A stretch of DNA of 64,000 nucleotides from Mesorhabditis belari (Eukaryota > Nematoda > Chromadorea > Rhabditida > Rhabditidae), in the NCBI GenBank assembly GCA_958450365.1, contig CAUEEP010000938.1, positions 2,294,001 through 2,358,000 on the forward strand. The letters are read 5' to 3'. The first letter of the stretch is position 1. Each line of letters starts with the position of its first letter. The notes beneath the pieces were generated by a model, which ran no database searches, had not been told where the DNA came from, and saw nothing but the letters and a program-made list of their open reading frames with translations. The position numbers and the translations under genes were made by a program. Of this stretch, positions 42,026 to 53,759 are shown one piece after another.

Positions 42026-45000
42026 TTACGTCACTTGAGTGAGTCTTTCGGTTTCCGTAATCGATGCTGTAGGCGCTCCTTCGCGTCGCTGTTGCAAATC
42101 TTGAACCATTCTATAGTGTGCGAGAGAATAGCGGAAACGAGGCGGAGTATCGGGACACGAAAGCGATCTCCCCAATGAGGGACGAGCTGTACTCCCACGT
42201 GAGAGACACCATTGTTCCGTTGAGTCGGGCATCTGAAAAGTTTTGAGTTTTTCTTTCGGCTATTGAATACAATTGATAGCCAAAGGAGAGCTTAAACACA
42301 TATCAGCAGCTCAAGAGCTCATATCAACAGCTCAAGAGCTCATATCAGCTTAAACTATTGCTAAAAATATTTTATTAGGCTGGCGCTTAAATCTTTACAA
42401 TTTTTTTCCATAGAAAAGAGTCCTTTAACAAATTTTTTGCGTCCTAAACTATTAAAATATTAAAAATTAAAAAGATCTATCATTTCTCTGCAAAATGGCT
42501 TTTGAGAGAAAGCTCAAACTTGCCTCAACTCGGTAAAAACTTTGTGAGCCTCAACTTTGTGTAAAATTTTCAATTCCTGTTTTAAAGAAAATCGCTGAAC
42601 AGATTGTTTTCAAATTTTACTGACTTATGTAATCAAATAAGCTCTATCTTTTTTTACTAGGCACCAATATAGGTTTGTATTGAAGAAAATGTCCAAATTG
42701 CGACTCGAAATCCACAAAAACAACTATTTCCAAGCCATTTTGCGGAAAAACAATTAACCCTTTTAATAGTTCAAATAGGAATTTTGTTGGTGGCGGCATT
42801 ATTTTTAAGAGATGTTTGGAAAAAAAAATTGCAAAGACTTATGCACAAACGTAATACAAGTAATCCGATCCGGATTCTAAGTTTAATTCCATTTTTTTTT
42901 AATTTGGCTAAACCTTTGACTGTAGAATTGTTTAACTCTTGACGAACCTGTTGTCGAACGAGCAAACTCCTCACTCCCACATAAATTTCATTGTGTCTCA
43001 AAGCGTACACGACGACGTTCAGCGTTGGGTTCATGATCGCGATCTGGAAACGAGTTTTTGAATTATTTGCAATAGGAAGGGATGATGAGCAGAGTTAGTC
43101 TAAAAGCAATTCCCTAGGCCTTTAGACTGCCTGCAATGCCTACAAAGCCCTCTGACTTCTGGCAGACGTCTGACCTGGTTTACTAGGTCTACTACAGGTT
43201 TGGCTAGGTCTACTACAGTCCTGGCCCACAAAAAGCCCCTGACCCCACCAGAAGCTTGATCTTGACCTGATTTCTGTTCTTGCCTTTCCCTACCTGGCTT
43301 GGCTTAGAGATTAGAGCATTCCTGGTCTCAAGACTTAAACATCTCTCTCACCTTGACAGTGATGAGATAAGCTGTATCCAATAAATGTCGATGTTTACTG
43401 TCGACCGGTGTGAAAGCCGATATGCAGAAAACGGTGACGAACGGGAGAACGACAAGGCAAAGAGTCATCAATGAAAAGATCGAGAACGTGCGCATCACTC
43501 GGGTCTGTTGTCGCGCCACCACGACACCGCTTTTGCTCTCTCTAAAATGTCTTTTTTGTTCAAAAAACACAATTAAAGTTAAAATTTTCGAGTTTCCTAA
43601 ACTTAAATCTTACTTGTTTTTAACAATTTTATCAGTGCCCGAGTCTTTTGTTAAAATTTTCACCTCCTCAGCGGTCTCTCCTTTGCATAACAATGGAAAT
43701 GAGCGATGACGATGGCGAAGATTCCCACAGCCAACAAATGTGAGAAAACAATGCAAAGGGATTCGAACAATTTGTAGCCATGGGAGAATACTTCTCTAGA
43801 AAATGGAGATTCGTGTTTGAAATAAAAACAAAAATGGCAAATTGTTTATTTTGGGAGTAGATAGACGGCCAATGTTTGGTCGACTTCGAAATCAAACAGG
43901 CAGCTAGCTATTGTTTTTACTCTTAAATCCAATGTTCCTATGAGAACAAAAAGTCAATTATAGGAAGTGAATCCACTGGGTTCTTGTCACCAACCGAGTA
44001 TCACATCTCGCCGAAATGAATCGATTCTCGAAAGCTGCTTCCGCGGAAGCATACGTAAAACAGAAAACGTAGAAAAAGATTGAGAAAGCGCCGACAATTC
44101 TGAAATATTGAGGGATATTATTAACCATATTACTTGTCCAAAAAAAATCCAACTCACTTAGCATAATATCCTTTGTACGCCTCTTTGACCCGGTATTGCA
44201 GCGGTCGGCTGATGGCCACCAAACGATCGATGGCGATGAATGGAAGGAGAATCGAGCCGACACAAGGCACACCGGCGAAGAGAATACAATGAGGCAATCT
44301 AAAATGCTATTAGTAAAGCATTGGTGTTTAGAAAATCTCACTTTAGACACGACATTTGTGAGATGAGCTCCGTCGCTTTGGCTCCCACCGATAGCCGATA
44401 AATGCCGGCCGAGAGGAAACCGAGACTCATCAAAGCGTTGAATAACACGAGAAATGCCAACAGCGAGTATTCCTTGAATGTGAAAAAAGGTTTATAATGA
44501 AACACGGATTTTAGAAAGTTCCAGACACTTGACTTGCCCAGGCTCTTGATTAGCCAACACCCAACCGTAGCACAACAGTACCCGAAACGAGACAAGAGAC
44601 TATGACTTGCAACTCTTGCAAAGAGACTAGTTCAACTGAGTTTAGGTTAGATCAGGTAACTGTACTATTGGGCTGGGAAGTATGAAATTTCTCAAAAACT
44701 GTGCATCAGATAGAGATAAAATTTTGGCGTATAATCAACAAAACTCCAATTGTTATTAGAAAAAAGTTTGAGAAGAAGTTATGGTTTAGTTTTTTTCGAA
44801 AGTTCGTCCGAAGGTGCCGCCATTTCATACTCTTCAATCCAATAGGTTAGGCCAGCAGTAAATCCTGCCCCGGTTGGGTCATCCCTGACAAGTGACACGC
44901 ATATCTGTCTAGGGATGGTCTTGGCCAGCGTCAGGTCAGAACCAGGCCAATAGCCAGGCCCTGGGTCCGGTTTCACCAAAACACCAATTTAACATTTAGC

Positions 45001-45468
45001 AAAATTCAATTTTTAGCTCCAGTGCTTGATTTTACCCTACCACTTTTGTTATAAAGTTTTTGTAAGTATTTTGAACCCAAATATGTTTAGGGTTTAATAA
45101 AAAGAACATGTAAATATAGGCCTACGGAAAAAAAACCCGATTTAATAAATTTTGTTAAATTTAGCGACTTTTGCAAGATACCCTTTGGCTCTTTGGCTGA
45201 TTGGCTCTTTGGCAAAACTTGAGTGAATTTAGCTAAATTTAGCAGTTGGCAAAACTAAGTCCTTGCTAATCCAGATACTTTTGTAAGCCAACTAAATTAG
45301 ACAAATTCGACAAAGCACACTTACCTTATGTCTCCGCAGCGCTCTGTGCATGATGATGGCGGCGAGGATGAGAAAATTCGCGGCCGTGCCGATCACTCCC
45401 AAAATGATATATGAGATGTCCTCTTTTGGACGAGCCTCATACGAGAGATAGGTTCCATTACCAAGCAT
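42026..45468 (-). CDS. class A seven-transmembrane receptor, Srsx-like, eight exons
   Basis: A predicted G-protein-coupled receptor; ligand unknown. Exons: 45468-45325, 44472-44342, 44298-44158, 44099-43995, 43795-43664, 43541-43352, 43043-42948, 42232-42026; all joins agree in phase, total 382 codons with stop. The N-terminus is short (MLGNGTYLSY, one glycosylation site). TM1 has GVIGTAANFLIL (GxxxN pattern); TM2 LLAFLVLFNALMSLGF; TM3 ends FIAIDRLVAI (DRY-like) with PLQYR in loop 2; TM4 IVGAFSIFFYVFCFTYA; TM5 CIVFSHLLAVGIFAIVIAHF; TM6 FSLMTLCLVVLPFVTVF; TM7 IAIMNPTLNVVVYALRH (NPxxxxxY). Cysteines at TM3 start and ECL2 fit the usual disulfide. The last exon gives a Ser/Thr-rich tail ending TERLTQVT. 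An unspliced end at 42771 is possible but AT-rich and less coding-like. The donor at 43994 (GTTGGT) is weak. Srsx is the closest group I can suggest. Confidence 0.88.
44473..45324 (-). other. long first intron of the minus-strand receptor
   Basis: An 852-nt intron. It includes AAGTATGAAATTTCTC and, 120 bp on, a partial inverse (CCATTTCATACTC), a weak foldback. No other exon found. Confidence 0.5.
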
Positions 45469-45473
45469 TACAC

Positions 45474-45476
45474 CTG
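45474..45476 (-). promoter_or_regulatory. possible trans-splice acceptor of the minus-strand receptor
   Basis: TTTTTTTTCAG lies 5 bases before the proposed start codon at 45468. This short distance suits spliced-leader addition. Alternatively it is a cis acceptor with an upstream coding exon that I did not find. Confidence 0.5.
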
Positions 45477-45942
45477 AAAAAAAATAGATCGATTTTAATT
45501 GAGAAAGTAAACAAAAAAAAATGTAGAAAAAAAGTGTAGTAAACAATGTAGTATTGTAAAATTTCAAAACAAAATAACAAGCTTTGTACCAAAGTTGGAA
45601 ATGTTAGCGCGAGAAATTTAAGAATTCGGCGCACCAGAAAGTAAGTTTGCAAGTTTTAGGCACAATACAAAGAAGAGAACCTTTTTGTACAATTTCAAAG
45701 CATATGAATATGAAAAAGATGTAAAAAGATGTACTAAAGATTTATGAATGAGTCATTATTGTAATGATTTTTAAAAGAGCCATTTAAGAAAAGGAGAAAA
45801 AAATAGTAAAAACGGAGTTTTAAGACCGGAACAAACACATGAAAGAATTCTAGAAGGAAATGAGAGAAATGGGAGAATGGGGGAGGGGGGAAAGAGGGGG
45901 GAAGATGTGACGCTTGAAACTGCGAAAATCATCTACCCCATC
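45477..45942. other. 5' flank of the minus-strand receptor
   Basis: AT-rich DNA, with a G-rich patch on the plus strand at 45870-45905. The promoter is presumably here, but no motif was recognised. Confidence 0.4.
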
Positions 45943-46090
45943 TCGAGGCGTTTGCCAGATGGTGAGCGATTACCCGGCCGCACAAAGAACACCTCGCAAG
46001 TGACAGGGATTTCTCTTTTAAAGTCTTGTACAGCTGGAAAAAGTCTTGTACAGCTGTAAATTTGTATCCGGGTTTTGTCAGACATAAACC
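45943..46090 (+). repeat. dispersed repeat D, copy 2
   Basis: GGCGTTTGCCAGATGGTGAG, CGATTACCCGGCCGCAC, AAAGAACACCTCG, then AAATTTGTATCCGGG. A CAGCTGGAAAAAGTCTTGTA segment is duplicated inside (46010-46060). Confidence 0.78.
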
Positions 46091-46620
46091 GGAAATATAA
46101 ATGTAATGTATTTGTCCCAAACACAAACTCTAACTTCATTGAATACTCTAGTTTTGGCAATTTGTAATAAGAGAGCCGTAAAAAAAGAGCCGCCGATCGA
46201 ATGTCCAATTTGGAGTTTCCAAAGACCTTAGACTGGCCCTTTTCCCCAAAAAAATGAAAATTATTCACAACTTGTCACCAATCGCTCAATTGGCTCATTT
46301 ATGAAATATCGGAGATCCCCTTCATTTCACTCATTTCTTTACTAAAAGGGGATCCTTGTTTAAATCCAATCCACTACGTAAGTATCCCTTTTTGGCTTTC
46401 AAAAAACATCATTTATAGCTTTCATTCAGACTGCACTTTGATCATCGCTTTGCTGAAATGGGAAAAAGGTCCACTTGTTCAGGGATCTAACCTAACATGA
46501 TCTAACACTTGGGCTCATAAGGCTTCAGGCTTATAAGCTAGATTCTGGTTGATCTGATCTTGCAGATCAAGTCCAAACAAGATCAGAATTAGAGCAACAT
46601 CTGTCAGACATCAGGCTGTC
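46091..46620. other. no gene recognised
   Basis: AT-rich DNA. Confidence 0.4.
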
Positions 46621-46624
46621 CAAA

Positions 46625-46785
46625 TTCAAGTCAAAGCCAGGCCTAGATTCAAGCCAAAGCCAGGCCTAGATTCAAGCCAAAGCCAGGCCTAGATTCAAGC
46701 CAAAGCCAGGCCTAGATTCAAGCCAAAGCCAGGCCTAGATTCAAGCCAAAGCCAGGCCTAGATTCAAGCCAAAGCCAGGCTCAAA
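46625..46785 (+). repeat. 23-bp minisatellite, ~7 units
   Basis: AGATTCAAGCCAAAGCCAGG with CCT repeated every 23 bp. The last unit is followed by CTCAAAAAACAGG. Confidence 0.93.
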
Positions 46786-47870
46786 AAACAGGTCAAAGCC
46801 CAGCTTCAGTTACTAGATATTAGCAGAAGAAAAAGAGCCGAGATGTAAAGGGATCTAACCCTTTCAATCAGTCAGGCATCAGGTCAGAGCTTGGCCAGAA
46901 GCCAAACCAAAACTAGACAAGGACTAGGCTAAATTCAGCCAGAGCAAGGCAGTCAGAGCTTGACTCAGGACTTTTAAATCAGACTAGGAAAGCCAGGAGT
47001 GATCTGGTCCAGAAAATTCGGTTTCAGAATCCTTTGGTCTAAGCAATGAATCTAAATTGTACCAGAAGCAGGCCTAAAAAAGAAAAGTAAACATTTGCTT
47101 TTAATTTCTCGTAGCCTTTTTCTCGTGCCTTTTAAGGCAAAAGCTCTCCGAGGCGGAAAGAAATCTCTGATTGCAGAGAGTTCATTTGGCTCAAAAGCTT
47201 GTTTTGATCGCTCTAATGAAAAAAATAACTTCAAAATACGTATATAATGAAAAGAAAAGCAAAAAACGTAAATGAAAAGCTCATTTATTTGATTCCAAAA
47301 GTTGAACACTTCACATTTTTTTTTTGGTTTAACTTTTATCCAAATTCACCTGTTATCTGTCTCAACTTTTTCTCGAAATTTCACCTGTTCACAAATTGAA
47401 ATTTGGTGAGAATCGTGAATAGAAAGTAGAGAAGTAGAGCTTAATTGTCTGGTGAATTTATTGGTCGATTTTTCTCAAACCTGACGTACTGATTAAACTG
47501 ATTAAAACATTTTTTTTAAAGTTGGAATCATTCAAAATCGAATTACGGTAGTTTCAAGGAAAGATTATGGTAATGTTCAATGGTTGAATGAACTAAAATG
47601 TCAAGGGATTGACCAGAGAAAGCACTTTTTCTCTATTTCTCATGAAATCACGAACTTCTTATACAAAAACTTGAGTTCTATTGCGTGCGAGGAAACCGGA
47701 AAGTGCAAAAATTTGACTTTTAACTGATTTACTTATGAGAGTTGCAGTTTTTATAAAAAGAATTCGTCTAAGATCGGGAATTCAAAAGAGAATCATGTAA
47801 AAGAACTTGTTTAACTTTGAGCATTTCGATAAACTTTTGAAAAAGCTGTAGTAAAGAAGTGAAAGAATTG
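46786..47870. other. no gene recognised
   Basis: About 1.1 kb of AT-rich DNA; CAGG/CCAG-rich words continue to about 47040. An 85-codon minus frame at 47052-47309 has no domain. Confidence 0.4.
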
Positions 47871-48045
47871 TAGGTTAGAATTGTGGGTTAGAATTGTGGG
47901 TTAGAATTGTGGGTTAGAATTGTGGGTTAGAATTGTGGGTTAGAATTGTGGGTTAGAATTGTGGGTTAGAATTGTGGGTTAGAATTGTGGGTTAGAATTG
48001 TGGGTTAGAATTGTAGGTTAGAATTGTAGGTTAGAATTGTAGGTT
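47871..48045 (+). repeat. 13-bp minisatellite, TTAGAATTGTGGG
   Basis: About 13 units; the first and last few have GTAGG instead of GTGGG. It directly abuts a tRNA-like T arm at 48048. Confidence 0.93.
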
Positions 48046-48116
48046 CCCTGGATTGAACCCTCAACCTTTTGTTTACAAGCAATTAATTTAACCATTCATT
48101 TAAAGATACTGTAAAG
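48046..48116 (-). pseudogene. tRNA-like sequence, decayed
   Basis: The minus strand has AAATGAATGGTTAAATTAATTG and AAAAGGTTGAGGGTTCAATCC (box B intact). The acceptor stem and anticodon arm cannot be drawn. Resembles the copy at 13836. Confidence 0.5.
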
Positions 48117-48759
48117 TGTCAATATCAAATCTCTACAGTCCATTAGGTATACTGCAACTTCGCTATCATTTCGCTATCGTTGATAGCAACAAGTTGTTAG
48201 CAGGCTTGGTTACTTATGATTTTAACATAGAGAAAAACAAAAAACATTATTTAAGGACGAGTTTTGACTTCAAACTTTTGAGATGTAAAACATTTTAAGC
48301 ACAATTTCCTAAGACAATATAAATCGTGTTTTTTTACGAAGCTTCTAATAATTTCTGACAATTTCTAACAATTTCTAACAATTTCTTTTTTACATACAGC
48401 TGACTAATCACCATCAGACAGTCAACAATTCAAAAAAAAAAATTATTTCGCAAAAGTCATCTGTGAAACTAAACAAAAAAAAACTATGGCTAAGGTGTGC
48501 TTGGTGTTGAGAAAAAGGAGCCTAAGTGGTTTGGGTAAAGAAGGATGTGCCGTGTGAAAATGAGGAGGACACTCGTGTCAAAAAGGAAGAAAAAAATGGG
48601 ATACGAGAAGATGTGAGAAGTCGACCCCCTCAATGCAAACAATGTTGTGTTGTTAAAAGAAGAGATTCGTTCGAGAAGAGGGACACGAGGTGTGCAACAA
48701 GAAAGCACAAGTTTCTGTATCTTTCCGATTCTCAAATCCCTTTATCCTCTGTAGATTCC
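48117..48759. other. no gene recognised
   Basis: AT-rich. The frame 48526-48900 reads into a CT tract and shows no domain. Confidence 0.4.
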
Positions 48760-48832
48760 CACTTCTCTTCTCTCCTCTTCTCTCCTCTTCTCTTCTCTTC
48801 TCTTCCTCTCCTCTCCTCTTCTCTTCTCTTCA
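48760..48832 (+). repeat. CTCTT pyrimidine tract
   Basis: (TCTCC/TCTTC)n over about 73 bp. Confidence 0.9.
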
Positions 48833-49530
48833 ACAATAGCACAATGTCTCGTGAACTAGAATCTAGCGCTTTTAAACTCTTGAATATCAATTTCCAATGA
48901 ATGAATTAGTAAATTAGAAGTTCAAGCTTGAAGATTAGTTATCTGGATCAGTTATATATTGGAGCTGGAAGTATGAAATGGTCGACTCAACGCTCTGTGT
49001 AACAATTTCATACTTCTTTTCAGCCATTCACTCATTTCATTCTTACAGAATATCATCTTCATATATCCAATTTCTTTCTCGTCAACATAGCCATAAGCCT
49101 TTCCTGTCAATTTAGAGTGATTAAGCCGGAGCTGATCCGACTGATTATGAGGGAATTCTGTTGGGAATGTGTTGGACCTCTAAGCTCATCTTGACCTAGC
49201 CATGCCCTTACAGAAGCAAAGAAATGGCTAGGTTTGGTCCAAACTTGTAATGGTAATGGCTAGGGTTTTGTCCAGCCTTGTAATGACCTAGTCCTGGCTT
49301 AACCCATGACCTAATACTGGTCTAGTCTTGGTCTAATTCTAGCAAATCCTGGCCTAGCCTAGTCTGACCTGGTTCTGGCCTCGTTTGGTCTTATTTTGGT
49401 TTAACTTTTACCTGGCCCAATCAATTCAAAGTCCAGTTCAACTAATTGACAAGTTGATGACTTTTGACGATAAGATAACGAGAAGACAAGAAGAAAAGTT
49501 GGTGGTAATGGTTCATAGGCTATCGACGAA
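48833..49530. other. no gene recognised
   Basis: Moderately AT-rich, with repeated CCTAGTC/GGCCTAG words at 49190-49420. No exon found. Confidence 0.4.
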
Positions 49531-49640
49531 GTAAAGCCAAAGCCTCACATTCATCGACTTCACTAAAGCCTCACATTAATCGACTTCAGTAAAGCCTCAC
49601 ATTAATCGACTTCAGTAAAGCCAAAGCCTCACATTAATCT
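49531..49640 (+). repeat. ~30-bp tandem repeat, AAAGCCTCACATTAATCGAC
   Basis: About four units, some with an inserted AAAGCC. Confidence 0.85.
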
Positions 49641-50035
49641 AGATAAGTTCAAAATGGTTGCTAACAACTGGTTGAGTTAAAAAAAACGTAACACTTCAAA
49701 AGTTATCGCACAATAATTGCAACTTTTAAAGTAAAGAACTTTGCTGAACTTTGACACTTCGTCAGAAAAAAAAGAATACAAACATAATTATCTATTCGAA
49801 AACAGAAAGTATTTGAAATTGGAATGGGAAATGTGGGGGAGGTGTCAGTGTTGACTCTTTTTTGGGCAATGGGTAATTTCACCCATTTTCGCGACTACTC
49901 CTAGTCACTTTTCCCTCGTGAAGCAGTGGGAACTTTTCGAGGACCCGAAACGGACAAAATTAAACTCTAGAAATGGAAAAGTTTCAAAAGCTGATGTATT
50001 CGTTGGTTGTAAAGTAGTGGAGATATTCTATTTGT
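49641..50035. other. no gene recognised
   Basis: AT-rich DNA. Confidence 0.4.
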
Positions 50036-50039
50036 TTGC

Positions 50040-50365
50040 ACATAGTAGCTCGAATAGCTGCTAGTAGCTCGAATAGCTGCTAGTAGCTCGAATAGCTGCT
50101 AGTAGCTCGAATAGCTGCTAGTAGCTCGAATAGCTGCTAGTAGCTCGAATAGCTGCTAGTAGCCGATAGCGCAGTAGCCGAATAGCTGCTAGTAGATCGG
50201 ATAGCGCAGTAGCGGATAGCAGTAGATCGGATAGCGCAGTAGACGGATAGCTGCTAGAGATCGGATAGCTGCTAGTAGATCGGATAGCTGCTAGTAGATC
50301 GGATAGCTGCTAATAGACCGGATAGCTGCTAGTAGATCGGATAGCTGCTAGTAGCTCGGATAGCT
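50040..50365 (+). repeat. 19-bp minisatellite, TAGCTCGAATAGCTGCTAG
   Basis: Seven regular 19-bp units are followed by a degenerate section with GATCGGATAGCGCAGTAG variants and then regular TAGATCGGATAGCTGC units. Confidence 0.9.
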
Positions 50366-51524
50366 TCTATTCCAAGTACTATGGTACTCTGGCATCGACA
50401 TGGCTTGCCTGGCTTGACCCGACCCTAGCCTTGAGCCTGGCTTGACCCGACCCTAACCTTGTTCAGGTTCTGGTTCTGGAATTGAATGGCTCAAGATTTG
50501 ATCCTTGCTCAAAACACACCCTTTCTGGTGCACTTAACACATTTTCCGTCACAAAACGCTTTTGCAAGTAAAGGAAACTAAGGGAAACTTGAAAGTTCTT
50601 TCAAATAAGAGAAAATTGAAAGCTCTTTCAAATAAGGGAAAATTGAAAGAACTTGAAAGCGCCAGGAAATGTGTGTTTAGCACAAAAGAGTACACTTTAC
50701 CGTATCCCTTCGTACACTTTATCGTACTTTTTTGTCGTGCTGTAAACAGAGATGAGAGTCCAGTTTCCTCAATTGCCCATCTGCAGATGGGGATGATCAG
50801 TTAATAGCAAAAGTGAACACACAAAAAAAGAAAAGTTCATGTGTCCATTTGTTGGATGTTTTTCGGCTGTTTGTTCTTCTGCTTCACATTTCCAATCTAA
50901 AAAGCCCGAAAAAGAAGAAGACATGTGTGAGGGATCCAATTAGCCACCTTCATTTCTTTCCTTTCACTAAGAGATCCCTTTTAAGATGTCCATCTTGTCG
51001 CAAAAGTTCTCCAAAAAGAAGATCAGAAAAATGGGATCAACTTTCGTGGATGACTTGTTGTGCAAGTTAAAAAAAGACAAAAGTTTAGGTCATTTTACGA
51101 ACAAAAATCCTTGAAAGATTTTGGTGTTTTTTACAAATATTTTGGTGTTTTTTACATCAGATTCAAAAAATCGATACTATTAGGCTCTCCAGAAAATCTT
51201 TTCATAATTTTGTTGTAAAAATAACAAATTCACCAATTAATCTATCACTCTCTAAATATTCTCTAAATAAAAAGTGTTTATTGTTTCATTTTCGATCTTT
51301 TTAAGTCAATTTCGAGCAAATTCGAGAGTAAAAACATGGGTTTTTCGTAAAAATTGATAAAAACATCTGAAAATGATCTTTCTAATGCAAAAAAAAAAAA
51401 AACAAAAAAAACGTTGTTCAATTTGTGCATTTGTTGATTTTAAACGAAAGTATTTTCGTTTAAAGAAAAGAAACGAAAACGAAAACTTTCTGCAAAACCC
51501 TAATCTATGGGTTACATTGGAAAT
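50366..51524. other. no gene recognised
   Basis: It includes a small duplication (GAAAGTTCTTTCAAATAAG, 50590-50640) and otherwise AT-rich DNA. Frames up to 105 codons lack domains. Confidence 0.4.
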
Positions 51525-51845
51525 CGCAATCAGTACATGGTACACAATCAGTACATGTACATGGCAATCAGTACATGGCAATCAGTACATGGCAATCAGT
51601 ACATGGCAATCAGTACATGTCAATCAGTACATGTCAATCAGTACATGGCAATCAGTACATGGCAATCAGTACATGGCAATCAGTACATGACAATCAGTAC
51701 ATGGCAATCAGTACATGACAATCAGTACATGACAATCAGTACATGGCAATCAGTACATGACAATCAGTACATGGCAATCAGTACATGACAATCAGTACAT
51801 GGCAATCAGTACATGACAATCAGTACATGACAATCAGTACATGGT
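51525..51845 (+). repeat. 14-bp minisatellite, CAATCAGTACATGG
   Basis: About 22 units, with the last base pair varying (ATGG, ATGA, ATGT). The array ends in TGGTACTGATTG, which inverts the unit. Confidence 0.93.
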
Positions 51846-51967
51846 ACTGATTGCGAAAATTGAGTAAAGTTCTCAAGTACATTTGTGGCAAAATGTGTTA
51901 GCTTATTTTACTCAATACGCTGTGTTCTTTAGAATCTGCTTCACTTGATTGATTTCGGGATCGTCAA

Positions 51968-52033
51968 TTTCACCATCGCGAAGAAGAACGATGAACGTGA
52001 GCTATCCCGTTCATCGTTCTTCTTCGCGATTTT
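51968..52033. repeat. perfect-arm hairpin
   Basis: ATCGCGAAGAAGAACGATGA and inverse TCATCGTTCTTCTTCGCGAT, with about 15 bases between. GC content is higher than its surroundings. Confidence 0.85.
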
Positions 52034-52255
52034 CTCCTCAAGAGATCCTACTTGAACACAATTTTAGAAAACAAACTTTGTCAGGTACCTTTCCGTCGTT
52101 GTATGCAAAAATTTCTAGACACCATAATAAACACAAAATTGTCTTTAGCGATATCTTTTTCTTAAGTTTTTGCTTGGTGATCGTTGATTTTTTTGATCAT
52201 TGATTTGATTAGACCATTGACGATCGTTCATTTGTTCAGTGATATCTAAAATTTA
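52034..52255. other. no gene recognised
   Basis: Short AT-rich stretch. Confidence 0.35.
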
Positions 52256-52500
52256 AATATATAGATATAGATATAGATATAGATATAGATAGAGGTATAG
52301 ATATAGATATAGATATGATATAGATATAGATATAGATATAGATATAGATATAGATATGATATAGATATAGATATAGATATAGATATAGATATAGATATAG
52401 ATATAGATATAGATATAGATATAGATACAGATATAGATATAGATATAGATATAGATATAGATATAGATATAGATATAGATATAGATATAGATATAGATAC
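52256..52500 (-). repeat. (TATATC)n microsatellite at a LINE 3' end
   Basis: About 40 hexamers (AGATAT on the plus strand), directly abutting the LINE tail. Read on the minus strand, GAATAAAGTATC runs straight into TATATC repeats. Many CR1-type LINEs end in short tandem repeats rather than poly(A). Confidence 0.85.
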
Positions 52501-52620
52501 TTTATTCAAGATCTGAAATAAAGTACGCTGGATTTAAGGATTAATACACAAGAATATTCATACAAATAGACACGAAAAGGGCCGATAAAAAGGAAAACGA
52601 CATAATGTTTGTAATATATA
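52501..52620 (-). mobile_element. LINE 3' tail, copy 1
   Basis: CTTTATTCAAGATCTGAAAT, AAAGTACGC, ACACGAAAAGGGCCGATAAA: matches 54358-54470 closely. The parent body appears to continue beyond an inserted MITE (from 53341: GGTAGCTACAAAAATAACG). Confidence 0.75.
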
Positions 52621-52621
52621 T

Positions 52622-53337
52622 GTTGTGTCCGATTTAGATTTCCGTCCGATTTAGATTACAGTCTATATCGGACGTCCGATTTAGATTCAATCTAAATCTT
52701 ATATAGATTGAACAATAATACGTCTTGTATAGATTGAACAATAATATAAACATGCTTAATATATGTTCTTAAGCGTTTTCTGTAGTTTTCTGCATTTTTC
52801 AAAGGTCTTTTATTGATTACAGTCTATATCGGACGTCCGATACAGATCGAACAATAATAAACGTGCTTAATATATGTTCTTAAGCGTTTTTTTGCAATTT
52901 TCTGCGCTTTTCAAAGAATTCAAGATGTCACAATAGCATGTTCAAGATGCCACAAAGAATTCAAGATGTCACAATGTCACAACTCTGCAATTCAAGATGT
53001 CACAATAGCCTAAGCTGCAAAAATAAATAGAAATTTTTAACTTGTTCGTTGTTGTTGTTAGTTTTTTGTTGTTATATGTTGTAATTTTGCATCTATTCTG
53101 TTAACGCTAATAAATTGTTTCATAGTTGGGTTTTCTTTTCAGAAAAAGACAATAAAATTTCCTTGAAAAGCGCAGAAAATTGCAAAAACGCTTAAGAACA
53201 TATATTAAACATGTTTATATTATTGTTCAATCTATATAAGACGTCCGATTTAGATTCAATCTAAATCGGGCGTCCGATATAGACTGTAATCTAAATCGGA
53301 CGTCCGCGATAAGTTCAATCTAAATCGGGCACAACAT
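52622..53337. mobile_element. ~715-bp inverted-repeat element inserted in a LINE tail
   Basis: The ends are TTGTGTCCGATTTAGA and inverse TCTAAATCGGGCACAA. Subterminal copies of TATATCGGACGTCCGAT and ATGTTCTTAAGCGTTTT recur in both arms. The flanks are TATATATG and CATATATA. No transposase inside. Comparing with the uninterrupted tail at 54430-54500 indicates the insertion point. Confidence 0.82.
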
Positions 53338-53340
53338 ATA

Positions 53341-53759
53341 TATGGGTAGCTACAAAAATAACGTCAAGATCTAGGGAAGAGGCGAAAAAATTTGTATCCT
53401 CACAGGATAATGTAGTCTGAAGTGTGTAAAAGTGTTCTCAAAAAGATTATATCGATGAATTTGTACCTTTTTGAAGACTTGATCACACATACAAATACAA
53501 AAAATCAAATTTGAAACAAAGACCGTTTAAAGTATCGAATGAAACTCGGTGATTTCATGAATTTTATCAATACTGAGAAGAATTGATCTTTTAGTTTTTA
53601 GTTTTAGATCTTTTAGTTCTTACTTTTAGATCTTACGAAGAATTGATCTTTTAGTTCTTTCTTTTACATTTTAGTTCTTACTTTTAGTTCTTACTTTTAG
53701 TTTTTACTCTTTATTGTGATTTTAATCATTATTGCCATTTCAATCATTATTGTTTAATG
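53341..53759. other. LINE-related flank and TTTAGTTC repeats
   Basis: AATAACGTCAAGATC to CACAGGATAATGTAGTCTGA is shared with 54010-54150. The stretch from 53590 to 53715 holds short TTACTTTTAGTTC repeats. No gene. Confidence 0.5.

Noticed and set aside
42771..42947. Read-through C-terminus of the minus-strand receptor
   Set aside because: AT-rich and lysine- and isoleucine-heavy, unlike the other exons. A phase-0 donor at 42947 and a strong acceptor at 42233 lead to a more coding-like tail. Not fully excluded.
47871..48045. Telomere-like array (GGGTTAG words)
   Set aside because: The unit is 13 bp, TTAGAATTGTGGG. It only contains GGGTTAG by chance and is not the nematode TTAGGC telomere repeat.
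51373..51788. QYMAISTWQSVH frames
   Set aside because: Readings of a 14-bp array; the three frames simply cycle through the unit.
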